Positions 44,158-55,580 of a DNA stretch of 64,000 bases are shown here, piece by piece (the first letter of the stretch is position 1; each line of letters begins with the position of its first letter). The stretch is from assembly GCF_003171515.1 (NCBI RefSeq), contig NC_089398.1:930001-994000 (forward strand), read 5' to 3'. This stretch comes from Pyrenophora tritici-repentis (lineage: Eukaryota > Ascomycota > Dothideomycetes > Pleosporales > Pleosporaceae). The translations under genes and the position numbers were made by a program. The notes beneath the pieces are model-generated. The model did not search any database, was not told the origin of the DNA, and was given only the letters and a program-made list of their open reading frames with translations.

Positions 44158-45943
44158 ATGCGCTCGTATCCTAGATCGTGGGTGAGATGGGGATTAAGTA
44201 TGGTGGCGGCCCGGTGCTGGGGTGTGCAAGGCGTGGTAATTCAACGCGATTATTCACATTCACCTTATGCTGCGGTTGACGGGCGTGTTGAGTATCAACA
44301 GCAAATATTGAAAGAGTTGGACTCCGACGCGTCGAGAAGTAGAGAGGAAGAAGAAGAGCTATCTATCATGGGCTGGGGTATGTGCAAAGTAAGCATCTTA
44401 TACGGAGAGCTAAACTAACCGTTTACCCTCTCTAGGCGGGAGCATAACGTTGGTGAATGCATCGCCATTCGACTGGACGTTGAGTGGTTCACATTCGTAT
44501 CAAATGGATACATGGCAATGGCCGACGATAAGCGCAGGTAGGGAAACTCTCCAGCTTCAGAGTATGTTGTCCCTGACTTGCGACAGGAATGGCATCAAGC
44601 ATCAGTGTCGAGTTCAGCACAAGAGGCCACACAAGCGACGATGCCGGAGAAGCATACTACAACATCGACAGAACATCCGAAAAATTCACAATCCTCGCAC
44701 GAAAGCCATCAGACTATGAACTCACCATCTCCCTCGACAACATGTCGACGAAGCAAAACCCCAAAGGAACTAACGTCAACCTAGGATTCCGCCACAACGC
44801 CGCTGTTAACTGGATCCTTTCCACTGACGCAGCCGGCACATGGTGGTCCAACAGCGGTACCTACACAGACTGGATGCAACAAAGCATGGGTTCTCTAGCA
44901 AACAGAACCCTGAAACACATCTGCATGCCCGGCAGCCACGACGCCGGCATGGGCGCCTTCCACCCAGGCACCATCGGCGCACATTTTGCAAACACACAAA
45001 CGCAGTATCTCGATTTCGCCGGCCAACTCAAGGCCGGATCACGATACTTCGACCTGCGGCCTGTGATATCCAGAGGCGATTGGGTAACCGGCCACTACAG
45101 CTCCGTCGGTGACATCTGGCTCGGCGGCAATGGGCAGAGTCTCTCGGAAATAATCCAGCAGATCAATGACTTCACATCAAAGTACCAGGAGCTAATCATC
45201 ATAAACCTCAGCCACACACTCGACACAGACAACGCGTACAAAGAACTATCCCAAGCCCAATGGAACGCCCTCTTCACCACGCTCCAAGCCATAAAGAACC
45301 GGCACATAGTGGCCAACCCCGGCAACACGGATTTCTCAAACAGCCGTCTCGCGGATTTTATCACCGACCGTGCTGCTGTACTGATCGTAGCAGAGTTACC
45401 AGACGGGATAACACTTGGCAGTTTCGCAAACCAGGGTTTCTACAGTACGACGCGAAATCTTCCCACGTATAACGAATACAGCAATAGCAACAACCTGGCG
45501 AGTATGAAAACAGACCAAATAGCAAAGCTGAAAGCAAATCGAAATATCGTGGCTTCCAACACCGAGCGGAAAGATGTGTTTCACATATTTTCCTGGACGC
45601 TGACGCAGCAGCCAGAGGATGTGTTGAATTTCGACAAAGCGGTCATGTATGGTATCCCCTAGCCTCTCTTGCTGTTTCTTGGGATCAAAGGAGCTGATTA
45701 CCGGTCAGGAATATGGCTGCTACGGCTTTTGATCAGCTGGTTAGTGATGCTTGGAATGCGTTTACGCCGCAGTCTTTCCCCAATGTGCTATTTGTAGATA
45801 GTTTGGGTGTGAGGGATAAGAGTGTTGTATTCCCGTTTGATAAGCCGAGGGGAGGACTGCCTGTGAATGCGGATATTGCAGCGCTGGCCGTTGCGGTGAA
45901 TAATGGGGTTGCGGGGAGGAATGGGGTGGTTACTGGGAGGTGA
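44158..45943 (+). CDS. PI-PLC X-domain phosphodiesterase
   Basis: Four exons: 44158-44377, 44436-44537, 44587-45646 and 45709-45943 (introns 58, 49 and 62 bp), 538 aa. The PLC X domain spans about residues 210-400: HICMPGSHDAGMG with catalytic H225, FDLRPV, TGHYSS with the second His H277, and ELIIINLSHTLDT. The N-terminus MRSYPRSWVRWGLSMVAARC is basic then mildly hydrophobic, so a secretion or membrane signal is possible but weak. The ~200 residues before the X domain form a separate beta-rich module (SISVEFSTRGHTSDD, YELTISLDNMSTKQNPKGT). Fungal PLC-like phosphodiesterases of this type are usually secreted or surface enzymes acting on phosphoinositide or GPI-like substrates; the exact substrate is unknown. 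Confidence 0.85.
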
Positions 45944-48900
45944 GGTGATATGCTGTTTTTGTATATTAAGTGTGATGATCTTGGGAGGTGGGCCTACCTG
46001 ACCATGCTTGTAAATTGGGCACGTCGGATATTTAGTACCATTGGGCCTTAGATGTAAGAGATACATGGTAGGCATATAGATACATACATGGCTTTTCCTA
46101 TTGGTCTTGCAGAATGTCGGTATACGTAAAATTGGTAGCGGCGCACGAATGTCATTGGAAAGCCTAGTGACATCCTTCCATGCACCGAAAAAGAAGGTTG
46201 GCTCTGCTATCTGATACTAAACTTTGAGCGAGTTTGAATGACGCAGACAGGATCAAGGGTCCATGGCGAGCAAGCGAAGCATTGGAGTATGATGTAGGGG
46301 CACGGTCATCCCTGCTTTGAAATATCAACGACCAAGAAAAAACATATGGCACGCATGTCACAGGGTGATGATGGTCTGGCAAAGAGAAGTGAGGTCTGTT
46401 AGGCGAATAAATTCGCAGCATGTACCAGCTCGCGTGGCGGTAACGGGGGAAAAGAAATCACCCGACGGTCATGCCACAAAAAAGCATTTATCGAAACTAC
46501 GGAGTGATGTTGGCGGTCGTTGACTCTGCGTGGTACACTTAAACTCGTCAGGCCTCCACGATAGGCGCCCGGCCACAATGATCTACTGTTGATCAACGGT
46601 ATTATGCCGATCGTGTGTGCAACATCACATCTGTACAGTTCATGCTAATACCCGCTGTCTGATAGCCGTACGAACAGTGTTTGGTCCGGTTTATCGACAA
46701 TAGCCGCTTGGTACGACGGCGTTACGCAGCGTCATGTGGAGATGCCGACGACAATAGGGGTGAGAAAAAGAACGTATCCTGCAGCGACATGGCGAATGGC
46801 GAACAAAGTCTGTGGGCCATGGAGAACTCTGACAATCCAATCGACACTCTGCAACTTTAGCATTCCAAATCCATCTGCCGGTATGCATGGCAGATCGGAC
46901 AAAACAAAAAGCAAGTGGGAATTACAGACGGCAGGAGATGGCAATGCTTGTTTATTCTCGGGAGCTGGGTGCCTGCCTCTCTCAGTAGATTAAGCAATAC
47001 TAAGCAACAAGTACAAGCGTGCGTCTTTCTCCACATGGCACCTGCCGTCGACTCGCGGGACTTGCAGCTAGAGTCGAAAACACAGCGGAGGGTGTTATCT
47101 ACTGTTGGGAACGAGGATTCTCGGCCGTGTTACCCGGATCTGGCCTCTGACATTGTGTGCGACAAAACGGTAGTCGGATATGCGAGTCGCGCTCAGGGGT
47201 CGGTCAGTGGGTAGAATCCTGCCGCGGCAGCGGGATAGGGTAGGTCCATGTGCAAGATCGAACGAGGCGAGGCGAGGGCTCTGTCGGTCGCGCTCATCGC
47301 CGCATGAAAATCTGTACTCCACCGTCAAGTCTGGGTCGTGTGAGATTTGCAGTGGAGTAGGTCGGGCATCTTGGGTGTGCAGTAAGCGGAAAAGGTTTGG
47401 TGGTTGCCAATTTCCGACGTGCGAGTCAACAGGCTAACGACGGCTTGAGATCCCTGGTCATTAGGGCAAAAAGCTTGTCCTGCTAGTCTAAAACAATGGC
47501 GCTGTAAATAGATCTTCGGCCTTTATACCTGGCCATATCCCCGGCGGTATAGCAATTCTGCATGCATCGTATTGCGAAGGGTGTGTCCATTGTTGCAGAG
47601 GCTGCTGTGGATCAAGTGTGCAGCTGTTTAGCTGCACGGGACATACGAGGTCTTACCGCTCCGCTCAATACGACTCGCCTCGTATCGCCAAGCCAGAGTA
47701 GTGACGACGGTTCTCTCCATGTGGCTACCTGAGAATGGTGGTGTCCATGGGTGGCTGGCTGTGGATACGTTTTGGGCGTTGAATGGTGAGCCGCGTCGCG
47801 GTTGGAGAGTACGGCTCCTCAAGGTGGCCATGAATACCATGGATAGAATGAAGCAAGTGGCGGAAGCAAGTATGCTGGCATGGTAGTGGTAATTGATGTG
47901 AGACGAGTCTTACTTGGCAAACTGTGTGGTTGGCCAAGTCCCTGCAATGCAGTTTTGCCCGGAGGCTGCAAGCGCCTGGCTCCAGGGGCAGAGAAAAAAA
48001 ACCAAGCAAAACGGCGGTGGATAGTCGTACCACATTGCCTCTTGTGGACGTACCGAGCGTTCGAAGTGGACATTGACTTTTATCTCGATGCGGGGTGGAT
48101 CTCCTAATCCCAACAAGCACTCTTCCAAGACGTGTAGCTGTCGCTTGTGGGTGCTCGGCAACTGTTGCCAATACACCAGGGCGTCAGGGATTGCCGATGC
48201 TTGTCGTGCTTGTATAGGGTCAAGGCGGTGGCGGAAAAGCCGCTTCTTGGACGTCAAGTTACCGTGGCCATGCGCTGGAAGTTGTACGGCAGCTAATCAT
48301 GCACACGACAAGCAGCAATTTCCTAGCGCTTGCAACGCACCTAGGTAGCATCACGATGATACATGCAACTTCCAACAACCACAGAATGACGCCAATCGCC
48401 AAGTGTAAGCAGTAGCGGGTAGCGTTCGTATTCGAGTGAATCGCTCATTGTTTTGAGGCAATACCCATGCCCGTAGTCGACGTCACATTCGGCCAAGAAA
48501 AAGCTTCCTGGGCTCTGAGGCACGGGTGCCAAAACACGTTTCAAACGACTCGCCTGTATCGCCTTCTATTTTCTGTTCACAGGCGTGAGAGAGTTGATGT
48601 TTCTGCATGACGGTCGAGTCCGCGTCACCCGCAGCCCGTCGCGCCTTCCAATAATGAACCATGTCAGGTCTAAGCGAAACCAAAGCCACGGGTCGAGTGC
48701 TTGATCTGTGTGACTTCTAGGGGGTCTGCGGGCATCAAGCCTATTTTTTCCACGCTGTCCGATATCTGTGCGGGCACAAGTTGGTAGCGCTAGGGGCAAC
48801 GCGAGTCAACCCTAGCACCATGCCATACAAGGGTCTCTGAGTAGAGGTCGATCGTCTCTGTCCTTCATAAGCCGAGACCGCCAGCTCTCATCATGACACT

Positions 48901-49063
48901 TTCTCTACCTTCTTTCGAAGACCTCACTCGCTTTCCCGGTTCCGGTCTCTCTCAGTGTGTTGTCGTCTTGACTTCCACTATCCACTCGCTCACCTCGATA
49001 TTCTTAATCCTACCGACAAACCGACTTCTAATTTAGTAATCAAACTAGCCACATTCTTCCAGC
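45944..49063. other. Large gene-poor interval
   Basis: 3.1 kb with many short frames on both strands but none with long coding character, recognised domain or good splice structure. No transposon ends, tandem repeats or tRNA were seen. It may hold a long upstream regulatory region for the chitin deacetylase gene, a non-coding RNA or decayed sequence. The last 200 bp are pyrimidine-rich, fitting the 5' leader of the next gene. Confidence 0.5.
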
Positions 49064-50645
49064 ATGCATTACACTTCTGCCCTCGCGGCCATTGCAGCCG
49101 TGACACCTCTTGTCAGCGCCCATGGAACTGGCCTCCCAAACATCATCGGATTGAACCCCAAGGACCTCAGGGCGAGGCATCTCCTTTCACGCACTGGAGC
49201 AAAGCTCATGGGAGTCGACGAGCTTATGAAGCCCAAGGTTGCCTCAAAGGTCCCTGTTCAGGCTCGCCAGGATGACCGCCAGTGCGGACAGGGTATTGGA
49301 TCTTGCCCTGCCGGCCAGTGCTGCTCCTCCGGAGGCTGTATGTTTCACCATGATTAGAAACATCAATACATGCTGACAGTCCCTAGACTGCGGAACCACC
49401 GACGACTACTGCTACTCCCCTGGATGCCTCTACCAGTTTGGTCCGGGCTGCCCCGAGAACAAGACCCCAGCTGGAACCAACACCTCTACTATTGCTCGTC
49501 CTAAGCTTGGAAATGTCGAGTACGGTGGAAACGGCATCTACAGCTGCTCAACCCCTGGTACCGTCGCGATTACCTACGATGACGGCCCACAAAAGCAGTT
49601 CACTAACCACATCCTTGATGTCATGGACTCGTACAACGCCAAGGCTACCTTCTTCATCACCGGCAACAACATCAACAAGGGTCAAATCGATATCACTCCC
49701 GAGTTTGTCACTGTTCTCAAGCGCATGGATGCAGCCGGCCACCAGCTTGCGTCCCACACATGGACCCATTTGGACCTCAGTGCCATCTCCAAGCAGGACC
49801 GTTACAACCAAATGATCAAGAACGAGATGGCTCTCCGCAACATTGTTGGAAAGATCCCCACCTACATGCGTCCTCCCTACTCCAGCTGCACTGCTGAGTC
49901 TGGTTGCGAGCAGGACTTGGCTGATCTTGGTTACCACGTCACCTACTTCGATTTGGACACTGATGATTACGAGCACGACGCCCCTAACCTGATTCAGTAC
50001 TCCAAGGACGTCTTCATGGGCAACGTTACCAAGGGAAAGGCTGCCAGCACCCAATGGCTCGAGATTGGCCACGACATCCACGAGCAGACTGCTTACAACC
50101 TGACCGAGTACATGCTTTCGACCCTTACCCAGCTTGGATACAAGGCCGTTACCGTTGGAGACTGCCTTGGCGACCCTGCTGCCAACTGGTACCGTACTGC
50201 AGGTGGTGCCGGTACTGCCCCGCCCGTTACCCAACCTAGCTCTGCCGCAGCCCCCGCCCCCACCGGAGCAGTCAAGGTCAGCACTGACGCTACCTGTGGT
50301 GGAAAGACCGGTTTCACCTGCCTCGGATCTACCTTCGGCAACTGCTGCAGTGTCAACGGCTGGTGTGGCTCCACCGCCGACTACTGTGGAACTGGTTGCC
50401 AGTCTGGCTTCGGTAACTGCGGTAGCAACGGTGCCGCCCCTACCAAGCCAGCTGCCACCTCTAGCAAGGCGCCCGTTGCCACTGCCGCAGGCAAGGTCAC
50501 CACCGACGGATCCTGCGGCGGTACCGCCAAGCTAACCTGCGCCGGAAGCACCTTCGGAAACTGTTGCTCGCAGTACAGCTACTGCGGTACTGGCGCTGCA
50601 TACTGCGGCACTGGGTGCCAGAAGGCTTTCGGCAAATGCACTTAA
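49064..50645 (+). CDS. Secreted chitin deacetylase with three CBM18 domains
   Basis: Exons 49064-49337 and 49387-50645 (intron 49 bp); 510 aa. Signal peptide, residues 1-19 (MHYTSALAAIAAVTPLVSA). A first CBM18 (hevein-type, about 74-115) contains CGQGIGSCPAGQCCSSGGYC, interrupted by the intron. The NodB deacetylase domain (about 150-345) has TYDDGPQ (D156, D157) and SHTWTH (H215, H219), the metal ligands and base of carbohydrate esterase family 4. After a Pro/Ala-rich linker, two more CBM18 domains follow, each with eight cysteines (for example TFGNCCSVNGWCGSTADYC). It removes acetyl groups from chitin in the wall or outside the cell, converting it to chitosan. In fungi, such enzymes serve wall remodelling and can hide chitin from host chitinases. 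Confidence 0.95.
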
Positions 50646-51343
50646 GCATTCTGTGTGTCACTAATTCCTCATTTCTATCATCATGGCCCCCACCGGGAAA
50701 AACGGGAAACGCGTGTATAGTCCCTTGGATATAGGGAAAAGAGCATCAGGAGGTTCAAAACTGTGGTGTTTGGGTGTATTTACTATTGTGCAGCACTGAA
50801 GCAGTGTTTGTTTTGCATACCTTATATCACTTGTGTAGACGAGAAAGTCTAGTAGTTGTGCTTTATAACAACGCCGACGTAGACAATTACATTTTTTTTT
50901 CTTGACAATCAAGTATGTGCCATTCTTGTGATGTGATGCCAATAAGTATCGACCCAAACATCAGAGGTGTTTGCTTCCTGAAACTATGTAAATGCAAATC
51001 TCTAATCCCATCGGCACCAATCCAATGCCACATTCCCAAACAAAAGTTCAATATTGGTCGTTGGTGAACGACGAGGTGTTTTAGGGGTGTCAGTGCGACG
51101 ACCCGTATTCGCAGCATCGCCCCTACTATAATGCTGACTGGAATATTACCTGCACGTGGCGGCCGGGTCGCTCAAATTGCGAGCATAAAGTCAATGTCTA
51201 TATTGTCGCGAACAGTGTAATGGAAAGGATGTATGTGTAAAACCCTAGATACACACCTAAGGATAGTGAGGTTGTGGGAACAAAAAAGAGCAGGACTGAA
51301 GTAGATATCGTGCGAGGAAATAGGGCAAAAAGAAAAGTTCAAT
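50646..51343. other. Intergenic, 3' flank of chitin deacetylase
   Basis: About 700 bp ending at the tRNA gene. Nothing further recognised. Confidence 0.4.
51327..51336 (-). terminator. RNA polymerase III terminator of tRNA-Thr
   Basis: On the minus strand TTTTCTTTTT begins 7 nt after the tRNA 3' end, a normal Pol III stop. Confidence 0.8.
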
Positions 51344-51415
51344 TGCCTTCCGCCAGAATTGAACTGACGACCTCGTCATTACTAGTGACGCGCTCTACCA
51401 CTGAGCTAGGAAGGC
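51344..51415 (-). tRNA. tRNA-Thr (AGT)
   Basis: 72 nt on the minus strand, no intron. Acceptor stem GCCTTCC/GGAAGGC with discriminator A, D arm GCTC...GAGC, anticodon stem CGTCA/TGACG with loop CTAGTAA (anticodon AGT, read IGU), variable loop AGGTC, T arm GTCAG-TTCAATT-CTGGC. All stems pair, allowing one G-T pair in the T stem. A-box (TAGCTCAGTGG) and B-box (AGTTCAATTCT) promoter elements are in place. Confidence 0.95.
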
Positions 51416-52656
51416 TTGAATGAAGAAATCTTACTTTTAAAGCCAAATTATAGAAGGATATTTTACTGACCCACGATGACGATAGCCGGAAGTGATCAGA
51501 TCGCAAAGCCCATGCACCAGGTACAGTGCGGTTACACGCGCCTAGCTTCCCGAGACCGGGTAAGGTGACAGCCGTCGCGCATTGTGCTTACTTTGTTGGC
51601 GCCCTAAGTGAAGCGACACAAATCAAGTCGGCGTTTGTATGTGTTTTAACCCGTATTCTTCCCGATGTTAGGTTTGAAGAACACGTAGGGCTGCTCAGGG
51701 GTTGCTGTCCGCTGACACGTTGTAGCGAACGTTGGCGCAATTTAGACCTGTGCGGCTGCACACCATCGTACATGATGTACGTAAAACAGATGCACGTGTT
51801 CGTAACTCCGACCGTCTTCCATGTCAGTAAAAGTGCGGCCCGTGAAGGAAAGGGCTTTCTTTTCAATCGGAGCCCAACTCCGTAAGTAAGCTGACTTTAA
51901 GCGTTTTGCGCGAAATGAATCAATTTCAAGCGCTTGTTGCAGTTCCTGTTTCAGGGCGCTTGTTTGCAGGTTGGCAGATGAGGTTTACATGCGATGATGC
52001 AATTACAGGCGCGTGATCCATAGCAGGAAACAAGCTGTAAATCATGCACGGGGTAGAGCCCCGAGTGTTTGTGGAGAAGGACTCTGGGGCTGATGCGTGG
52101 ATCGACCACTTAAGCGCAGGCCTTTCACATGCCACCCAAACCGCCAAGGCACCAAAATAAGAAACCTGGCAGTTGAGCCTCTCCCGCAGCTGATCGCCCG
52201 CCGTCCCTTCTTCCTACACCCCTTCAAACACGATTTTTCACCACGCCGCGACACTCGAGGAATACTTTTACTGCCGGGATCGCACTCCTGGCTTCGACTA
52301 CTATCTCTCCCAATATTCGAACACGACCATCTATGGGCTCTGCTTCTCCCGACGCGACCTCTTTCTTTCTCACCGCCCAGCTTACCGCAGTTGGCTCCCT
52401 GTTCCCATATAGCACGCTGAGCGAGGGACTGAACAAGACCGACGCTTCGTTCGCGTCGCTCGTTCGACAAGTAGGGGTGGGCGTTCCGCCGTGAATCCAC
52501 GCGGCGGACATTAGTTTTGGGCTGCCCAAGACCGGAATTGGATGTGCGAAAAACCCTAAATTGAGTGCCCGCAGTTGCTGATCGTCATGCCCAGAATCCC
52601 GGCGCAACCGAGAGAGTGACTGCTCTATATTGTATTACCCCTCACTACCCGCTAGC
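51416..52656. other. Intergenic: tRNA upstream flank and long leader of the kinase gene
   Basis: 1.24 kb. Only short ORFs; the part after about 52200 is probably promoter and 5' UTR of the kinase gene. Confidence 0.4.
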
Positions 52657-54372
52657 ATGGTTTTCGCATTCGACAAAGACGATGCGCATCTTCCGGGCAA
52701 GATGCCCAAAGATGCCGGGCCTGCCGCCTCCAACGACGCCATGTTCGCGTCTGAAAGGATGGACATGAGTCCCCCGAAACCTGTGCTTCACGTAGGCACC
52801 CCGCCGATCACCATTGTTAGCCCTATGCCCAAGCGCGCGGCGCAGCCCGACTCCGAAGGCAAACTGAAGGGACCGGACAAGCTGGACTTTGATGCTGTCT
52901 TCAAGAAGGCTCAGAAGAACAAGAAAAAGAAGAAGAAGGGTCTCAAGGACGGTCTGCAGGCTACAAACGTCACTCGTGGCTTCCACACACCAGTGACTTC
53001 GGGTGGGGAGGAGTCGGACTATTCTTTCACGGCTACACCACGCTTCGGACCAGTTCGCTCTGGACTTCCTAGCGTTACTAGTAGTCCTGCGCTGCGACCG
53101 CAGTCCGCAGTTGGAGGAATCAGCAGCCTCAAAGCCCAGCTTGATGCGCTGAACCTTGCCCCGAGGAGCGACTCGCCCATGAAGGATTTCCCAGGAAGGG
53201 GTGCCCCCATGAGCAGGGTCGCATCTCATATGTCGAGCAACACCAGCATTTCTGGACAAAGTGACCGTACGGAACTGGAGAGCTACGAGATTGACCTCAA
53301 TGCCGAAGATTTCAGCATCGACATGCTTTCCAAGACGTCGACTATACTGAACAACACTATGGCACGTAAAATGACTGCTGAAGACTTTGAGCCGTTGATG
53401 TGTCTGGGCAAGGGAAGCTATGGTACTGTGCTGCTAGTGAGGCAGCGAGCGACCGGACGTCTGTTTGCGCAAAAGCAGTTCAAGAAGGCTTCAATCACTG
53501 TGCATAAGAAGCTCATCGAGCAAACCAAGACGGAACGTAACGTCCTGGAAAGTGTAAACCGACACCCTTTCATCGTAAACTTCTACTATGCCTTCCAGGA
53601 CCAGGAGAAGCTCTACCTTATTCTTGAGTACGCACAGGGCGGTGAGCTCTTCCATCACCTAGCTGCCGAGCGCATGTTTTCCGAAGACGTAGCAGCCTTT
53701 TACATGGCTGAAATGGTCCTCGCACTTGACCACCTGCACCGCACCGTCGGCGTCATTTACCGTGACCTGAAGCCAGAAAACTGCCTCCTAGACTCTGAAG
53801 GCCACCTCCTCCTCACTGACTTCGGCCTCAGCAAAGTCACCCTCGACGAAGACAACCCCTGCCGCTCCTTCCTCGGTACCGTCGAATACATGGCGCCCGA
53901 GGTAGTCCAAGGCCTCGAGTACGGTGCAGCGGTAGACTGGTGGTCCCTCGGCGCCCTCGGCTTCGACCTGCTCACCGGCTCACCCCCCTTCACGGGCAAC
54001 AACAACGCCAAGATCCAAGAAAAGATTGTAAAGCAAAAGCTAGCCCTTCCTTACTACCTGAGTGCCGACGCTAAAGACTTGCTCACCCGCCTCCTCCGCA
54101 AAGACCCCAAGAAACGCCTCGGCTTCAACAGAGCAAAGGACCTCCAGACTATCAAGAAACACCGCTTTTTCCGTAAGATTGACTGGAAGAAACTTGAGAC
54201 TAGAGAGCTGGAACCTCCGATTCAACCACTCATTACTGACCCGGAATTGGCCGAGAACTTTGCTCAGGACTTTACTGAGTTGCCGCTTAGTCCTGTGCTG
54301 AGTAAGAAGTTTGATGATGTGTTTGCGGAGAATCAGACCAATCCTTTTGGGGGGGTTCAGCTTTGTGGCTAG
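52657..54372 (+). CDS. PSK1: AGC-family Ser/Thr kinase, Psk1/S6K type, with C-terminal frameshift
   Basis: ATG at 52657; as written 571 aa ending at TAG 54370. A disordered N-terminus carries a Lys run (KKAQKNKKKKKKGLKDG). The kinase domain spans about 240-500: LGKGSYGTV (ATP loop), LFAQKQFKK (catalytic Lys), VIYRDLKPENC, LTDFGLSK, activation loop SFLGTVEYMAPE (PDK1-site Thr equivalent), then DPKKRLGF. The AGC tail follows with a turn-motif-like ELPLSPVLSKKFD. The end NPFGGVQLCG is wrong for the family. Removing one G from the G7 run at 54349-54355 gives NPFGGFSFVASQSLLDSGEWGY, stop at 54407-54409, restoring the hydrophobic motif FGGFSF and 583 aa. So either an assembly error or a real truncation. 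In fission yeast Psk1 acts downstream of TORC1 and phosphorylates Rps6. Confidence 0.9.
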   Translation: MVFAFDKDDAHLPGKMPKDAGPAASNDAMFASERMDMSPPKPVLHVGTPPITIVSPMPKRAAQPDSEGKLKGPDKLDFDAVFKKAQKNKKKKKKGLKDGLQATNVTRGFHTPVTSGGEESDYSFTATPRFGPVRSGLPSVTSSPALRPQSAVGGISSLKAQLDALNLAPRSDSPMKDFPGRGAPMSRVASHMSSNTSISGQSDRTELESYEIDLNAEDFSIDMLSKTSTILNNTMARKMTAEDFEPLMCLGKGSYGTVLLVRQRATGRLFAQKQFKKASITVHKKLIEQTKTERNVLESVNRHPFIVNFYYAFQDQEKLYLILEYAQGGELFHHLAAERMFSEDVAAFYMAEMVLALDHLHRTVGVIYRDLKPENCLLDSEGHLLLTDFGLSKVTLDEDNPCRSFLGTVEYMAPEVVQGLEYGAAVDWWSLGALGFDLLTGSPPFTGNNNAKIQEKIVKQKLALPYYLSADAKDLLTRLLRKDPKKRLGFNRAKDLQTIKKHRFFRKIDWKKLETRELEPPIQPLITDPELAENFAQDFTELPLSPVLSKKFDDVFAENQTNPFGGVQLCG

Positions 54373-54409
54373 TCAGAGTTTGTTGGATTCGGGGGAGTGG
54401 GGGTATTAG

Positions 54410-54797
54410 ACGAACTACATGGGTGAGGGGGGTGTTGCAGTTGTCTGTTCTGCATTTTGCATTTCCCATGGGCTTCAGGATGAGAATATGGATTTCCTTT
54501 ACCTTATCGTTAGGAAGAGATGTAATAGACGGTTGTTGGATCTGTTCATCATTGCACAAACTACATCACATACAAAAGCAAACATGGATCATGCACATTT
54601 CGGATTTCAAAGTCTACTACTTATTGCGTTGTTCCCAATAGACTTTCTGTCCCTATCCTCCCGAACTCCATGCTCGTGCTGTCATCGACATCATGTCATA
54701 CGTAGGTATTTGTACAAACTGTAAACCAAGTGGGAATCGTCAAACATGAAAGAAAAGCTGTTGGATCCCTGCGCTATCATTGCGGCCACGTAATCTC
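54410..54797. other. Convergent intergenic region (kinase / VIP1)
   Basis: 388 bp containing the two 3' UTRs. Nothing else recognised. Confidence 0.45.
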
Positions 54798-55580
54798 CTA
54801 GGAGGTGGGAGCGGCAGCAGCAGCGTAGGACTCGCTACCCTTCTCGTTGGTACCCTCCTTGGGCTTCTCGCTGCCCTCGGCGGTAGTGGCAGCAGCGCCC
54901 TGCTCACCAGCCGGCTTCTGCTTCTTGAGATCTGCCAAATGCCTTGCCTCGTTGTGGACGTCCATGACTGTCTTGTTACCCTGCTCGTAGAACGCACGGA
55001 GCTTCTGGCCCGTGGGTGTTGAGGCAGCCTTGTCAAAGTAGCTGGTCATCATGTTGAAGGCGGCGTAGCCCTTGTTTGTAACACCGAGCTTCTGGTCGAC
55101 GACCTGTGCCTTTTGCGTAGCTTGTGTCTTTTGGTCGAAGTTCTGGAGGACGTTCATGAACTTTGCACTGTAGCCGTTCTGCTTGTCAGCAGCGAGCGCG
55201 CGCTCAATGGCCTTGTCCGAGATGGCGTAGCCATGGGCGAGATATTCGGCGATGATGCGTGCGCGGGGCTTCTGCTCCTGCTCAATGTGGTGGTCGCCGT
55301 CCTTGGCCTCTTCGGCCGAGGCAGCCTTCTCGCCCGCAATCTCATCGATGCTCTTGGCAGAGGTGACTTGTACGGGGTTGGGCCCGAGCTGAGTGTTGTC
55401 GAGGAGGAGGGCCGTCTTCGCCGCGGCCGGCTTCTCGAAGGTGACGGATGCAGACTGCGTGTCTTCGCCTGAGGGCTTTACGCTGATGGACTGGATCTTG
55501 CCACAGAAGCTGAAGAAGCTCTTAATCTCATCCTCGCTAGTCTTTGTGGAGATGTTCTCGACGTTGACGGTGGAAGCCAT
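54798..55580 (-). CDS. VIP1: Vip1-type RNA-recognition-motif protein
   Basis: One exon, 260 aa, ATG at 55580. The RRM occupies residues about 4-76: TVNVENISTKTSEDEIKSFF is the RNP2 strand and first helix, SASVTFEKPAAAKTALLL is in the RNP1 position, though RNP1 aromatics are mostly replaced. Downstream are a helical Ala/Lys/Glu-rich region with IIAEYLAHGYAISDKAIERA and the segment FMNVLQNFDQKTQA, then a low-complexity Ala/Glu/Gly tail. This layout and length match S. pombe Vip1 and other fungal members. The function is poorly known; it is an abundant cytoplasmic RNA-binding protein. Divergent to ETR1. Confidence 0.88.
   Translation of the reverse strand: MASTVNVENISTKTSEDEIKSFFSFCGKIQSISVKPSGEDTQSASVTFEKPAAAKTALLLDNTQLGPNPVQVTSAKSIDEIAGEKAASAEEAKDGDHHIEQEQKPRARIIAEYLAHGYAISDKAIERALAADKQNGYSAKFMNVLQNFDQKTQATQKAQVVDQKLGVTNKGYAAFNMMTSYFDKAASTPTGQKLRAFYEQGNKTVMDVHNEARHLADLKKQKPAGEQGAAATTAEGSEKPKEGTNEKGSESYAAAAAPTS

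Noticed and set aside
47701..48257. Possible small genes in the gene-poor interval
   Set aside because: Frames under 120 codons on both strands, without conserved motifs, good start context or splice partners.
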